64,000 nucleotides of DNA from Streptomyces sp. NWU339 (GCF_003143855.1 NZ_QFRK01000015.1:26444-90443); one strand, 5' to 3'. Positions 8,620 to 17,938 are shown, counted from the stretch's first letter. Numbers and translations are program-made. Notes: a model not told the origin generated them from the sequence alone.

Positions 8620-10860
8620 TCAGGAGAGGGAAACCACGGGCAGCGGGGGTGTGCGGTCCGGCAGGAACCGGTGGGCCCGGCCCGAGAGCCACTCGTCCTT
8701 GTAGCGGTCCACGCTCCGGTGCCAGTTCAGGATGCCCGCCAGCCAGTTCCGCAGGTCCAGCACATAGTCCCGCATGATCGCGCGAGCCTCCGGGGAGAGC
8801 TCGAAGTCCTCGTACAGCACGGGCAGTTCGTGTTCCACGACATGCTCGAACTGTTCCAGGCGTCGGCTCATCAGATCGTGGACGATGCCGAGGGCCCTCG
8901 GGTAGTCGCAGCCGAAGAAGGTCTGCACGACGAGAATCGCGTTGTGGATCTCGCCCTCGTACTCGATCTCCTTCTGGTACGAGAAGACGTCGTTCAGCAG
9001 GCAGGCGTAGTCGATGGCCGCGTTCTCCAGGGAGCGGACCGGGCCGCTGCGGTAGACCTCGGGCGCCACGGCGGGGCCGTGGCCCATCCGGCACAGACCG
9101 AGCGTGAGGTCGGAACCGAAGGTCTGCCGGCGCATCTCCAGGTAGTCGACCGGGTCGGGCACGCGGTGCAGCATCTGGTTGCCCAGTTCCCACAACCAGC
9201 TCTCGGTCATGTCGTTCACGGCCTTCTTCAGGACGGCCCGCTCCTCGGGCGTCATGGCCGCCGTGGTGCGCGCCCACAGGTCGGTCAGGGCCCGCTCCAT
9301 GGCGTTGGCCGCCGGTGGCACCGGTTCACCGTCGACGGGCATGCAGTCCGACAGGCGTGCCGTGGTCAGCCGCGCGGCGGCCAGATCACGGCGGTGTCCG
9401 TAGACCAGCGGGTAGTAGTCGTCGCCATACGTGCCCCAGGCGAGCCACTGGGCGCTGAGGTCGAGCGCCTCGGGAGTGGCGTCCGGGTCGAGTCCGGCCG
9501 AGCACAGCGCGAGGTCGTAGGCGGCGAGCTTGTCCTCGTCCCACACTCCCTCGGCGAGGATGCCCGTTTGCCGGCACCAGTCGACGAGGGCGCTGCGGGA
9601 GGCGTCGAGGTGCGGGCTGAGTCCCAGCGGGAAAGGCATCCGGATGTCGGGGATCAGGGACGGGCCGACCTTCTGGTACGGCACATGGGTGTGGGCCCGC
9701 AGCCTCCCCCACTGCCTGGACGGCGTGGGAGGTGCCCCCATCGTCCCCGCGGCGGCGAGCAGTCCCCGCACGTCGGCGGCCGAGGTGCCGGGCCCGGTCG
9801 GGCCCGCCCACGGGCCGGTCCGTCGCGCGCCCTCGTTCATGTACCTGCTGGATCGCAGGTGCCATTCGTGACCGCCGGACTGCCAGTCCTGCAGCCCCTT
9901 CGCGTACGCCGCCACGGCCGCGACCTCGTGCGGGGCGAGGCCCTGCTCCAGGGCGACCGCGGGCACTTCGGTGAACGCGGTGTGCTCGAACTGGTGCAGT
10001 CGTGAGGTGAGGATGTCGTTGACGGTGTCGGCGGCCTCCTGCGTGGTGCAGCCGAAGAAGGTCTCCAGGACGAGCACGCCGTTGCTGTTCTCACCCTCGT
10101 CCTCGACCTCGCGCTGGTAGGAGAACAGGTCGTTGCGCAGGTGCACGGCGTCGGAGAACGTCTCCATCAGCACCCGCAGCGGCCTGGATCCGGCGACGGC
10201 GGCGGGCACTTCGGCCGTCGCGTACTCGACGAGCCCTGCCGACCAGGGGGCGCCGCCCACCTTGCGGCGCATCTCGATGTACTCGACGGGGTTGGCGATC
10301 CGCCCCTCGTTGATGTTGGACAGCTCCCACAGCGACTCGTTGAGGAGGTGCTCCGTGGCGAGGGCGAACCGGGCGCGCCAGTCCTGGGACATCGCGGGTA
10401 CCGTGCGCGCCCACAGGTCGGCGAGGCCCGCCTCGACCGGGTTCCGCGGCTCGGGGACCGGGGTCGCGGGGTCCAGCGGCATGAACAGCGGCAGCCGGTC
10501 CAGGTGGGCCTTGCCTCCCTCACGGTCCTGGCTGCGCTTGAACAGCTCCAGGAAGTGGTCGTCGAAGAAGAAGACCCACACGTACCAGTCGGTGATGAGG
10601 GAGAGTGCGGGCCCGTCGCAGTCGGGATGGGTGTAGGCGCAGAGCAGGCCGTAGTCGTGGGCGTCGAGGTCGGCCTGGTTCCAGACTCCGGAGCCCTCCA
10701 GCATGCCCATCTCGCGCGCCCACACCGACGAGTGGGCGCGGGCCTGATCGAGATGCGGGTTCAGCCGCGCGGGGTGCGGCAGGTAGAAGTGCGGAAGTTC
10801 GAACGGCTGACTCGCTGAGGACACCGAGGACGCCGAGGACGCCGAGGACACTGAAGACAT
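8620..10860 (-). CDS. geoA: Geosmin synthase (germacradienol/geosmin synthase)
   Basis: This 746-residue bifunctional class I terpene cyclase converts farnesyl diphosphate to germacradienol (N-terminal half) and then to geosmin and acetone (C-terminal half). The first domain has the metal motif DDHFLE at 100-105 and the NSE motif NDLFSYQRE at 243-251. The second has the degenerate DDYYPL at 480-485 and a second NSE motif NDVFSYQKE. Length and two-domain order match Streptomyces enzymes. The N-terminus carries an extra Ser/Ala/Val run encoded by a 9-base tandem repeat. It is a single cytosolic enzyme gene, with DUF89 upstream on the same strand. Confidence 0.97.
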   Translation of the reverse strand: MSSVSSASSASSVSSASQPFELPHFYLPHPARLNPHLDQARAHSSVWAREMGMLEGSGVWNQADLDAHDYGLLCAYTHPDCDGPALSLITDWYVWVFFFDDHFLELFKRSQDREGGKAHLDRLPLFMPLDPATPVPEPRNPVEAGLADLWARTVPAMSQDWRARFALATEHLLNESLWELSNINEGRIANPVEYIEMRRKVGGAPWSAGLVEYATAEVPAAVAGSRPLRVLMETFSDAVHLRNDLFSYQREVEDEGENSNGVLVLETFFGCTTQEAADTVNDILTSRLHQFEHTAFTEVPAVALEQGLAPHEVAAVAAYAKGLQDWQSGGHEWHLRSSRYMNEGARRTGPWAGPTGPGTSAADVRGLLAAAGTMGAPPTPSRQWGRLRAHTHVPYQKVGPSLIPDIRMPFPLGLSPHLDASRSALVDWCRQTGILAEGVWDEDKLAAYDLALCSAGLDPDATPEALDLSAQWLAWGTYGDDYYPLVYGHRRDLAAARLTTARLSDCMPVDGEPVPPAANAMERALTDLWARTTAAMTPEERAVLKKAVNDMTESWLWELGNQMLHRVPDPVDYLEMRRQTFGSDLTLGLCRMGHGPAVAPEVYRSGPVRSLENAAIDYACLLNDVFSYQKEIEYEGEIHNAILVVQTFFGCDYPRALGIVHDLMSRRLEQFEHVVEHELPVLYEDFELSPEARAIMRDYVLDLRNWLAGILNWHRSVDRYKDEWLSGRAHRFLPDRTPPLPVVSLS
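10817..10857. repeat. 9-bp tandem repeat at the 5' end of geoA
   Basis: Four full copies and one partial copy of GAGGACRCC (plus strand) encode the repeated Ser-Ser-Val/Ala at residues 2-16 of geosmin synthase. The copies are near-perfect, so the number may vary between strains by slippage. The repeat precedes the conserved cyclase domain and should not affect catalysis. Confidence 0.8.
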
Positions 10861-10941
10861 GGCCGGGCACTACCCGTGGGCCCGCGGCGGCATCCACCGG
10901 CCCGTCCATGATCACACCATCGCGTGAAACCTCGCCGATAC

Positions 10942-10960
10942 GCCGAAAACGGGTTTCGGC
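10942..10960. terminator. Inverted repeat between the DUF89 gene and geoA
   Basis: GCCGAAA-ACGGG-TTTCGGC has perfect 7-bp arms and a 5-base loop, starting 3 bases past the DUF89 stop codon (10964) in the direction of transcription. It could end DUF89 transcription. It is also close enough to geoA (82 bases from its ATG) to be an operator. Confidence 0.45.
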
Positions 10961-10963
10961 ATG

Positions 10964-12160
10964 CTATGTCCGCACCTGGATCAGCGCGTGGGTGCCGCTG
11001 GTGCGCCAGCGTTGCTCCTCGGCCGCGACCAGCGCCTCCTCCGTACCGGGTGCCAGGCCGGTGACGACGTCGGACTTCAGGGTGCGCAGGGCCGCGACCG
11101 GCCCCGGGAAGTACCCGGTGGCCTCCGCGAACGGCGTGGTCGGCGGCCACTGCCGATCGCCGACCAGGCGGCGGTAGTTGAGGTCTCCCTTGACGATGGT
11201 GACGGCGGCCCGGGCGAAGTCGGCGCGGAGGTCGTCCGGCATCTCCTCGTAGGGCAGCGGGGAGCAGGAGAAGGGGTGCGCGCGCAGGGCGAGCCGTCCG
11301 TCGGCGAGGGCGTCCCGGAGCCGGCGCCCGTGGTCGGCCGCTGCCGCCCCGGCGTCGGTCAGCCGGCGCAGCGCGTCGACGACGTCGGCGGTGGTGGCGT
11401 CGGAGACGTAGTACGGGTACGGCTTGACGTGCAGCATCACCCGGCCGATGTGCCCGTGGGCCAGCAGGTGGTCGATGAGCAGCAGATCGGGGACGAGTTC
11501 GCGGCCGGCGTTGTCGGCGACCAGCACCAGGGTGCTCGCCGGGCCCGCGTGGGAGGGGTCCAGCAGCGACCACAGGCGCTCGCTGTCGTCGGACACCAGC
11601 GCGGGAACGGCCTCCGCGAGGTCGGTTCCCTCGGCGGACAGCCGGAAGCCGAGGTCGGCGCGGTTTCCCCAGAGGGAGCCGTGCAGCAGGGCCCGGCCCC
11701 GTTCGTCCGCGGGCCGCCCGGCGAGGTCGTCGAGCGCGGCGAGTTCCCCGCCGGTCTCGGACGAGTCGAGTTCGGCGAGCTTGGAGGGGCGGAAGGGGTC
11801 GATGCCCTGCCAGGGTCCGGGGCCGAAGTAACCCACGGCTCCCAGCAGTTGACGATAGAACCAGCTCTCGGACCACAGCCAGGGCACGTCGTACCAGGAC
11901 TGTCCGGTGTATGTGTCCATCCCCCAGGCCTTCCAGCGGTCCCGGTCGTGGGCGTCGGCGGGGAGGGCCTCGATCGCGCCTCGGGTGCAGTTGGCCAGCA
12001 GCGCGTCGAGCGCGTGCCGCTGCGCGGGCTCGTAGGGGAAGGCGTCGCGCACCTGCCGGATGATCGCGGGGTGCCGCTCGGCGAGCACGCCGTGCGGGAA
12101 CGAGCCGGGCCGGTTGCCGAGGAGCACGGGAGCGGTGGGGGTGTCGGGCATGCGGCTCAC
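10964..12160 (-). CDS. DUF89/ARMT1-type damage-control phosphatase
   Basis: This 398-residue protein has the DUF89 fold of metal-dependent phosphatases, related to human ARMT1. Such enzymes hydrolyse phosphate from sugar phosphates or damaged metabolites. Recognised blocks are the helical N-terminal region (ALLANCTRGAIEALP, then DPF), the metal site LVADNAGRELVPDLLLIDHLL, the loop VKPYPYYVSDATTADV, and the C-terminal IVKGDLNYRRLVGD. No signal peptide is present. The start could be ATG 12160 or the ATG three codons downstream. It follows the TetR gene by 79 bases. The physiological substrate is unknown. Confidence 0.85.
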   Translation of the reverse strand: MSRMPDTPTAPVLLGNRPGSFPHGVLAERHPAIIRQVRDAFPYEPAQRHALDALLANCTRGAIEALPADAHDRDRWKAWGMDTYTGQSWYDVPWLWSESWFYRQLLGAVGYFGPGPWQGIDPFRPSKLAELDSSETGGELAALDDLAGRPADERGRALLHGSLWGNRADLGFRLSAEGTDLAEAVPALVSDDSERLWSLLDPSHAGPASTLVLVADNAGRELVPDLLLIDHLLAHGHIGRVMLHVKPYPYYVSDATTADVVDALRRLTDAGAAAADHGRRLRDALADGRLALRAHPFSCSPLPYEEMPDDLRADFARAAVTIVKGDLNYRRLVGDRQWPPTTPFAEATGYFPGPVAALRTLKSDVVTGLAPGTEEALVAAEEQRWRTSGTHALIQVRT

Positions 12161-12197
12161 CGTAACGCGCGGCGCCGGCCGGCGTGACCGGCCGCAC

Positions 12198-12232
12198 CGG
12201 CAGGGGCGGCCGCGCCGACGGCAGGGGCGGCC
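12198..12232. repeat. Short direct repeat between the TetR and DUF89 genes
   Basis: CGGCAGGGGCGGCC occurs at 12198-12211 and again at 12219-12232, 21 bases apart, two turns of the helix. In such GC-rich sequence this may be chance, but it fills much of the short gap upstream of the DUF89 gene. Confidence 0.4.
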
Positions 12233-12239
12233 GGGCGGG

Positions 12240-12887
12240 TCACACCGGGGCGATCTCCCGCTCCAGCCGTGCGGCCAGGCTGAGATAGCGCGCCCTGCGG
12301 GTCACCGGCACCAGGCCCCTGATGAGGATCTGCCACATCTCCGCGGTGCGGCGGGGCTGCCGGGCGACGGGTTCCCGGGAGCGGCCCACGACCCTGGTGC
12401 CGATGAAGAAGCAGACGAGGGAGTGGGCCACGACCTCGATGTCGACCTCCGGGTGGACGTCGGCCTCCTTGACCGCGCCGAGGAGCCGGGCGGTGACGAT
12501 GTCCATCCACTCGGCGAAGGGGTGGCTGAGCGGGGGGCGCGGCCGGGTGCCCCCGGTGGCGAGCCGGAGCCCCGCCCGCAGCACGGGGTCCTCGGCCGAC
12601 AGGCGGGCTATGCAGAAGGTGAGACGCATCAGCGCCTCCAGGGAGGTGTGGCCACGGGTCTCGATGTCCCTGGCCAGTCGGCGGCAGGTGGCGGACTGGA
12701 GCTCCAGGATCGCGTGGGCCAGGTCCTCCTTCGCGGCGAAGTGGAAGTACAGGGCCCCCTTGGTGACGTGGGCGTGCTCGACGATGTCGCTGAGACTCGT
12801 CGATTCGTACCCCTGCCGGTCGAACAGATCGGCGGCGGCCGTGATGATCGTCGCGCGGGTCTGCTCGGCGCGTACCTGCCTCGCCAT
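12240..12887 (-). CDS. TetR-family regulator of the gamma-butyrolactone receptor type (ScbR/ArpA-like)
   Basis: The protein has 215 residues. Residues 1-60 are a TetR DNA-binding domain in the form typical of autoregulator receptors: MARQVRAEQTRATIITAAAD, DRQGYESTSLSDI, then the recognition helix VTKGALYFHFAAKEDLA. The C-terminal ligand domain contains VLRAGLRLA and the conserved helix region around FAEWMDIVTARLLGA. The ATG at 12887 has AGGAG nine bases upstream and is preferred over further-upstream in-frame starts. Such proteins repress their own gene and antibiotic clusters until a butyrolactone binds. No scbA-like synthase lies nearby, so it may be an orphan or pseudo-receptor. Confidence 0.87.
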   Translation of the reverse strand: MARQVRAEQTRATIITAAADLFDRQGYESTSLSDIVEHAHVTKGALYFHFAAKEDLAHAILELQSATCRRLARDIETRGHTSLEALMRLTFCIARLSAEDPVLRAGLRLATGGTRPRPPLSHPFAEWMDIVTARLLGAVKEADVHPEVDIEVVAHSLVCFFIGTRVVGRSREPVARQPRRTAEMWQILIRGLVPVTRRARYLSLAARLEREIAPV

Positions 12888-13450
12888 CGCCTGAACTCCT
12901 GAGCCGGAAAGGAACGGGTCGTGCCGTTTGTTTTTACCCCGAGTACACGATAACTCACCCTGTGGCGGCGCCCGTTCCAGCGGTTCGTCCCGTGATGCGG
13001 TACACATCCGGCAATTCAAGTTCGGACGCCGAAAGAAAACAGCACGTCCGGTATCCGAGTGTGGCAGCTGCGTCGGCAAAAGAGAACGGCGGGCGGATCC
13101 GGACGGAACGCGTCGCAATGTGTCACCGTGGCCCGCCAACGCCCCGGAAATCCTTCGGGGTTGATCCGGAGCAAGCCCGTCCGCGCCTGTCGGGCGGGCC
13201 CGTTCGGGTTCCGTACCGGCCGCGCGGTTAGGGGCGGGAAGGGGGCGGCCACCCCTGTCACCTCGGAACTCACCGTTCATCACAATGCGGCAGCGGCATC
13301 TCACTTCACGTGGCCCCTCACTTGACTACCAGTGGTGCGACGCGATTGGCTCCGGCCAGCGAGAGTCACCTGATCGGCGTAACACCCCGCGACTCCGCCC
13401 CTGCTTCCGTCTCCTCACTTGCTCGGCCGTACAGCGAGGTCCGCTCCCTC
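12888..13450. other. 563-bp divergent intergenic region
   Basis: This stretch separates the TetR gene (minus) from the binding-protein gene (plus) and must hold both promoters. It is less GC-rich than its neighbours. The AT-rich stretch GTTTGTTTTTACC near 12926-12939 is a plausible regulatory site for the TetR gene. I found no clear autoregulatory element of the known ARE consensus and no convincing small gene. Confidence 0.45.
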
Positions 13451-14464
13451 ATGAACACTCGTCCCCCGTCCCACGGTTTCCCGAGACGGCCCGTCCGCCC
13501 GGCCGTGCTCGCGGCAGCCGTCGGTCTGCTGGTGACCGGCTGCTCCGCCTTCGACGTGACCGGCGACTCCTCGGACTCCAGGAGCGCGGGTGCGGCCGGC
13601 GACGGGATGAGGGTCGTGATGGTGACGCACGGCGGTGAGGGGGACGCCTTCTGGGACAGGGTGCGCAAGGGCGCCGAGGCCGCCGCGGCGAAGGACGGCA
13701 TCGACCTCACCTATGTGAGCGACGCGGACCCGGCTGGCCAGGCCGAACTGGTGCGCGACGCGGTCCGCGACAAGGTGGACGGCATCGCCCTCACGCTGGC
13801 CAAACCGCAGGCGATGAAGGGCGCGGTGAAGGAGGCACGCGAGGCGGGCATCCCCGTGGTCGGGCTCAACTCCGGCATCGGCGCCTGGAAGTCGACAGGG
13901 CTGCTGGAGTACTTCGGTCAGGACGACGGCGTCGCGGGCCAGGCCGTCGGCAACAAGCTGAAAGAACTGAAGGCCGAGCACGCCCTCTGCGTCATCCACG
14001 AGCGGGGCAACGTCGGGCTGGAGGCGCGCTGCGCCGGTATGCGCAAGACGTTCGACGGGAAGACCGAGAACCTCTACGTGGACGGTTCCGACGAACGCGC
14101 CGTCTCCGGCATCGTCACCGCCCGGCTGCGCCAGGACCCGACCATCGACGAGGTGGTCGCCAACGGCGCGCAGCAGGCCCTCCTCGTGGCCGACGCCGCC
14201 AAGAAGGCGGACACCGGGGCGCACGTGGCCACCTTCGATCTCAACAAGGACCTGGTGGACGCCGTCCGCAGGGGCACCATCCGGTTCGCCGTCGACCAGC
14301 AGCCCTATCTCCAGGGCTATCTCTCCGTGGACGCGCTGTGGTTGTACCGGACCAACGGCAACATCAGCGGCGGCGGGGTGTCACCCGTGCTCACCGGGCC
14401 GGCGTTCGTCACGAAGACCAACGCCGCCTCGGTCGCCGAGTTCGCCGCCAACGGAACCCGGTGA
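13451..14464 (+). CDS. Periplasmic sugar-binding-type lipoprotein (solitary)
   Basis: This 337-residue protein of the RbsB/LacI-like binding fold has a lipoprotein signal peptide ending at the lipobox LLVTGC (Cys about 30). The mature domain starts MRVVMVTHGGEGDAFWDRVRKGAE and has the two-lobed features of pentose-type receptors (DGIALTLAKPQAM, GIPVVGLNSGI, TFDLNKDLVDAVRRG, FAVDQQPYLQGYL). The ATG at 13451 directly precedes the signal. No ABC permease or ATPase is adjacent. The gene is followed 187 bases later by the conservon kinase in the same direction, so it may present a ligand to that sensor. Confidence 0.88.
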   Translation: MNTRPPSHGFPRRPVRPAVLAAAVGLLVTGCSAFDVTGDSSDSRSAGAAGDGMRVVMVTHGGEGDAFWDRVRKGAEAAAAKDGIDLTYVSDADPAGQAELVRDAVRDKVDGIALTLAKPQAMKGAVKEAREAGIPVVGLNSGIGAWKSTGLLEYFGQDDGVAGQAVGNKLKELKAEHALCVIHERGNVGLEARCAGMRKTFDGKTENLYVDGSDERAVSGIVTARLRQDPTIDEVVANGAQQALLVADAAKKADTGAHVATFDLNKDLVDAVRRGTIRFAVDQQPYLQGYLSVDALWLYRTNGNISGGGVSPVLTGPAFVTKTNAASVAEFAANGTR

Positions 14465-14651
14465 CGGTCGCCTCCGGTGAAGACCTACTCGAGGACTCGG
14501 TTACGCACGGGCTGTACGGTCACCTGTGCGGATGACCTCCCGCGCATCACCCGGAAGTAACCGGACGTGCGTCCGGCCCATCCGTCCGCAGGCTGTTCCC
14601 CGACTGCTCTGCACCCGCAATCCCCGCTGATCCGACCGCTCTAGGACGACG

Positions 14652-17123
14652 ATGTCTCCACGGACAGGCGCCCGGCGCCGTCTCGGCTCCATACGTCTCT
14701 CGCTGGTCCTCCTGGCCCTGGTGCCCAGCGTCACCCTCGCCGCCATGTGGGGCGTGACGACGATCCGGATGTTCTCGGAGGGGCTTCAGCTCCGTGCACA
14801 GACCGAGTTGAGCCGGTCGACCGGCGCGATGGGCACCGAGGCGACCCTCGCGTTGCAGCAGGAGCGGAGACTGTCCGCGGCCTGGCTGGTCTCGCCCGAG
14901 ACGTCCCGGGCCGCCCTCGAGGCGCAGCGCGAGAAGACGGACGTGGCGGTGGCGAAGCTGCTCGGGCAGGCCGACGCGATCGCCGAGGCGCCGGCCCGTG
15001 TGTCGGAACGGCTGTACTCGGTGCTCGGTTCGGTGGGCAGCCTCGAGTACTACCGGGGCCAAGTGGACAAACCGAGCGACATCACCGCCGAGCAGGCGCT
15101 CGACCAGTACACCTCGATCATCAACGACCAGATCCACGCCTTCCAGGAACTGTCGCAGGTCGACGACGGCGACCTGACCTCGCAGGCCGGGCCGTTGGTC
15201 TCGCTGGAGCACGCGGCGGAACTGGTGTCCAAGGAGGACACGCGGCTCACCCTGGCCTGGCCGTCCGGGGAGCTCGACGAGCCGTCCTGGTCCGCCTTCG
15301 CGGGGTCGGTCGCCACCCGTCGCTGGCTGATCGGGGACCAGATCGTGCCGTCCCTGCGCGGCGGCACCAAGACGCAGACCGAGCGGATCCTGCACAGCCC
15401 GGAGTGGCGCACCCTGCAGGAGATCGAGAACGAGGTGCTCGCCGTCCACCCCACCGCGGAGGGCACGGCCGAGCTGCCGGACGCGCAGGAGCGGTGGGAC
15501 GCGGCCCTGACCGAGGTCACACCGCAGTACGCCGCTCTGATCCGGCAGCAGACCGACGCGCTGCTCACCCGCAGCGCCGACGAGGCCCGCGGTCTGCTGC
15601 TGACCGCGGCGGCGCTCAGCGCCGGCGGACTGCTCGCCCTGCTGCTGTGCGTCGGCATGTCGTGGCGGATCACCCGCTCGCTGTCCCGCCGGCTGCACGG
15701 CCTGCGGATGGCCACCCTCAGCCTCGCCGAGGAGCGGCTGCCCGACGTGGTGGCCCGGCTGGAGCGGGGCGAGAAGGTCGACGCCGAGTCGGCGACCACT
15801 CCGCTGGACTACGGCCACGACGAACTCGGCCAGGTCGCCCAGGCGTTCAACACCGCGCAGCGCACCGCGGTGCACACGGCGGTCGAACTCGCCGACACCA
15901 GGCGTGGGTTCCAGAAGATCATCCTGGGCATCGCACGGCAGAGCCAGAACCTCGTCAACCTCCAGCTCAGCAAGCTCGACGCGCTGGAACGCCGGCACAC
16001 CGACCCCGAGGTCCTCAAGGGGCTGTACGAACTGGACTCCACGGCAAGCCAGTTGCGCCGGTACGAGGAGAACCTGGTCATCGTCAGCGGTGAACGGCCC
16101 GGCCGTTCGTGGAGCGAACCGGTCGCACTGATCGACATCCTGCGCAGCGCCGTCGGTGAAGTCGCCGAGTACCAGCGGGTGGAGGTGCACACCGACGAGG
16201 AGGTGGCGCTGGCTCCACCCGCGGTGGCCGACGTCATCCACCTGCTGGCCGAGCTGATCGACAACGCGACGGTGTACTCGCCCGCGCCGAGCCCCGTCGG
16301 GGTGCGTGCCGCGTTGGTGGCCAAGGGCCTCGCCATCGAGGTCGAGGACCGGGGACTCGGCATGTCCGAGGACGACTACGCCTCGCTGAACGCCCAGTTG
16401 GCCAAGCCCCCGCAGTTCGACGTGGTGGCCCTCGCCGACGACCTGCGGCTCGGCATGTTCGTGATCTCCCAGCTGGCCCACCGGCACGGCATCGCCGTCA
16501 CCCTGCGCCCGTCGCCGTACGGCGGGACGACGGCGATCGTGCTGCTCCCGCACGCGATCGTGGTGTGCGACGCGCCGCACGAGGCCGGGGCCGCCCCCGC
16601 CGTCGGGGCGAACGGACACCGCACGGCGACCGACCCGGACCGGGCGGCCGCCACCGGCACCACGGACACGGCGGACGCCAAGGACGCCAAGGACGCCAAG
16701 AAGCCCGAGAACGCTGCGGACGCCCGGCCCCCCGCGACCGATGCGACCGACGCGACCGCGGGTACGGCGCCGCCCCGGCCCGGGGCCGCCGTACGGACCA
16801 CTCCCCGCCCGGCCACGGCCGCGCCCGGGCTCACCCCGCTCCCCCGCCGGGTGCCGCAGACCAGCCTGGCCGCCGAACTGCGGGAGGAGGTGGCGGTGTC
16901 CGTCACCGAGCACGACTCCGAGCACTTCACGGCGGAAGACGCGGCCTCCTCCCTGGCCGGCTTCCAGCGCGGCACGTCCCAGGCACGTGCGGAAGGCGAC
17001 GACGCCCGTACCGACGACGGTGCCGTGCCACCGGCCGCCACCACCGGCACGAGGGCCTCCTCCGGGGCCCCCGCCGGCTCCCGAGAGCTCCCGGACCCCC
17101 CGAATCCGCCCTCCGACCGCTGA
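14652..17123 (+). CDS. cvnA: Conservon sensor kinase with nitrate-sensor-type domain (CvnA)
   Basis: The protein has 823 residues. A short cytosolic N-terminus is followed by a membrane helix at about 17-38. An extracytoplasmic NIT-type helical sensor covers about 50-310, a second helix lies at about 320-340, and then come HAMP, a dimerisation region and a HATPase_c domain. The N-box is LLAELIDNATVYSPA, the G1 box VEDRGLGMS, and the G2 region DDLRLGMFV. The last 190 residues are disordered and rich in Ala, Pro, Asp and Lys. The helix before the ATPase reads LYELDSTASQLRRYEENL, whereas many CvnA proteins have a His in that position. It heads the cvnA-B-C-D operon. Confidence 0.93.
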   Translation: MSPRTGARRRLGSIRLSLVLLALVPSVTLAAMWGVTTIRMFSEGLQLRAQTELSRSTGAMGTEATLALQQERRLSAAWLVSPETSRAALEAQREKTDVAVAKLLGQADAIAEAPARVSERLYSVLGSVGSLEYYRGQVDKPSDITAEQALDQYTSIINDQIHAFQELSQVDDGDLTSQAGPLVSLEHAAELVSKEDTRLTLAWPSGELDEPSWSAFAGSVATRRWLIGDQIVPSLRGGTKTQTERILHSPEWRTLQEIENEVLAVHPTAEGTAELPDAQERWDAALTEVTPQYAALIRQQTDALLTRSADEARGLLLTAAALSAGGLLALLLCVGMSWRITRSLSRRLHGLRMATLSLAEERLPDVVARLERGEKVDAESATTPLDYGHDELGQVAQAFNTAQRTAVHTAVELADTRRGFQKIILGIARQSQNLVNLQLSKLDALERRHTDPEVLKGLYELDSTASQLRRYEENLVIVSGERPGRSWSEPVALIDILRSAVGEVAEYQRVEVHTDEEVALAPPAVADVIHLLAELIDNATVYSPAPSPVGVRAALVAKGLAIEVEDRGLGMSEDDYASLNAQLAKPPQFDVVALADDLRLGMFVISQLAHRHGIAVTLRPSPYGGTTAIVLLPHAIVVCDAPHEAGAAPAVGANGHRTATDPDRAAATGTTDTADAKDAKDAKKPENAADARPPATDATDATAGTAPPRPGAAVRTTPRPATAAPGLTPLPRRVPQTSLAAELREEVAVSVTEHDSEHFTAEDAASSLAGFQRGTSQARAEGDDARTDDGAVPPAATTGTRASSGAPAGSRELPDPPNPPSDR

Positions 17124-17145
17124 ACGCCGACGAAGGAACACAGAA

Positions 17146-17577
17146 ATGACACGCCCCGTACCCGCCACTCACACCCAGCTCGATCAGCTGCTCACCGGAC
17201 TCGTGGAGCGGGTCGCCGAGGTGAACCAGGCCGTGGTGCTGTCCGAGGACGGTCTGGTGGTCAGCAAGTCCACCGGGTTCCTGCGCGACGACGCGGAGCG
17301 TCTGGCGGCCACCGCGTCCGGACTGATGAGCCTCAGCAAGGGCGTCAGCATGGACTTCCGCGGCGGCCCGGTGCGCCAGGCGCTCATCGAGATGGCCAAC
17401 AGCTACCTGATCCTCACCTCGGCCGGGCCGGGCGCCCATCTCGTGGTGCTGACCGGACCGGGCGCGGACGTCGGCGTGGTCGCCTACCAGATGAACATGC
17501 TGGTGAAGAAGATCGGCGAGCATCTCAGCGCGGCGCCCCGGGGCACGGCAGACCCCGCCGTCGACTCCGGCGCGTGA
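17146..17577 (+). CDS. cvnB: Roadblock/LC7 domain protein of the conservon (CvnB)
   Basis: This 143-residue Roadblock/LC7 protein contains the characteristic QLDQLLTGLVERVAEVNQAVVLSEDGLVVSKS start and LILTSAGPGAHLVVLTG strand. In conservons it works with the small GTPase CvnD, resembling eukaryotic GAP-like Roadblock partners. The ATG at 17146 has GAAGGAA ten bases upstream. It follows cvnA by 22 bases and ends one base before the cvnC start. Confidence 0.95.
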   Translation: MTRPVPATHTQLDQLLTGLVERVAEVNQAVVLSEDGLVVSKSTGFLRDDAERLAATASGLMSLSKGVSMDFRGGPVRQALIEMANSYLILTSAGPGAHLVVLTGPGADVGVVAYQMNMLVKKIGEHLSAAPRGTADPAVDSGA

Positions 17578-17578
17578 G

Positions 17579-17938
17579 GTGGGCGGAGGCGATGTCGCGG
17601 GCCGGCTCGTCCGACCGTTCACCCTGACCGGTGGCCGGACGCGGCCCAGCCGCGCCGACTTCACGCTCATCACAACGGTGACGGCGGTCGATCCGCAGCC
17701 CGAGGCGGCCGCCCGGCCACAGCCCGAACACACCCGCATCCTGCGGCTGTGCGCGGAGCCCATCGCGGTGGCGGAACTCGCCGCCCGCCTCGACCTCCCG
17801 ATGAGCGTGGTCGTCATCATGCTCTGCGACCTGCTGGAGGCGGGCCGGATCACGGTCCGCCCGCCGCACCACGTCACCCGCACCACCCCGGACCTGGATC
17901 TGCTGCAGAAAGTGAGGGACGGACTTGGCCGGCTCTGA
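17579..17938 (+). CDS. cvnC: DUF742 protein of the conservon (CvnC)
   Basis: This 119-residue DUF742 protein is the third conservon component. It shows the family features VRPFTLTGGRT, FTLITTV, the helix-turn-helix-like EHTRILRLCAEPIAVAELAARLDLP, and the C-terminal PDLDLLQKVRDGL. It starts at GTG 17579, one base after the cvnB stop, and overlaps cvnD by 14 bases. Translational coupling is therefore likely. Confidence 0.94.
   Translation: MGGGDVAGRLVRPFTLTGGRTRPSRADFTLITTVTAVDPQPEAAARPQPEHTRILRLCAEPIAVAELAARLDLPMSVVVIMLCDLLEAGRITVRPPHHVTRTTPDLDLLQKVRDGLGRL

Noticed and set aside
10817..10857. Possible CRISPR or VNTR array
   Set aside because: The units are 9 bases with no spacers and encode Ser/Ala/Val in frame, so it is a coding tandem repeat.
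12888..13450. Autoregulatory element (ARE) for the TetR regulator
   Set aside because: AT-rich stretches exist but none matched the known ARE pattern well enough to call.
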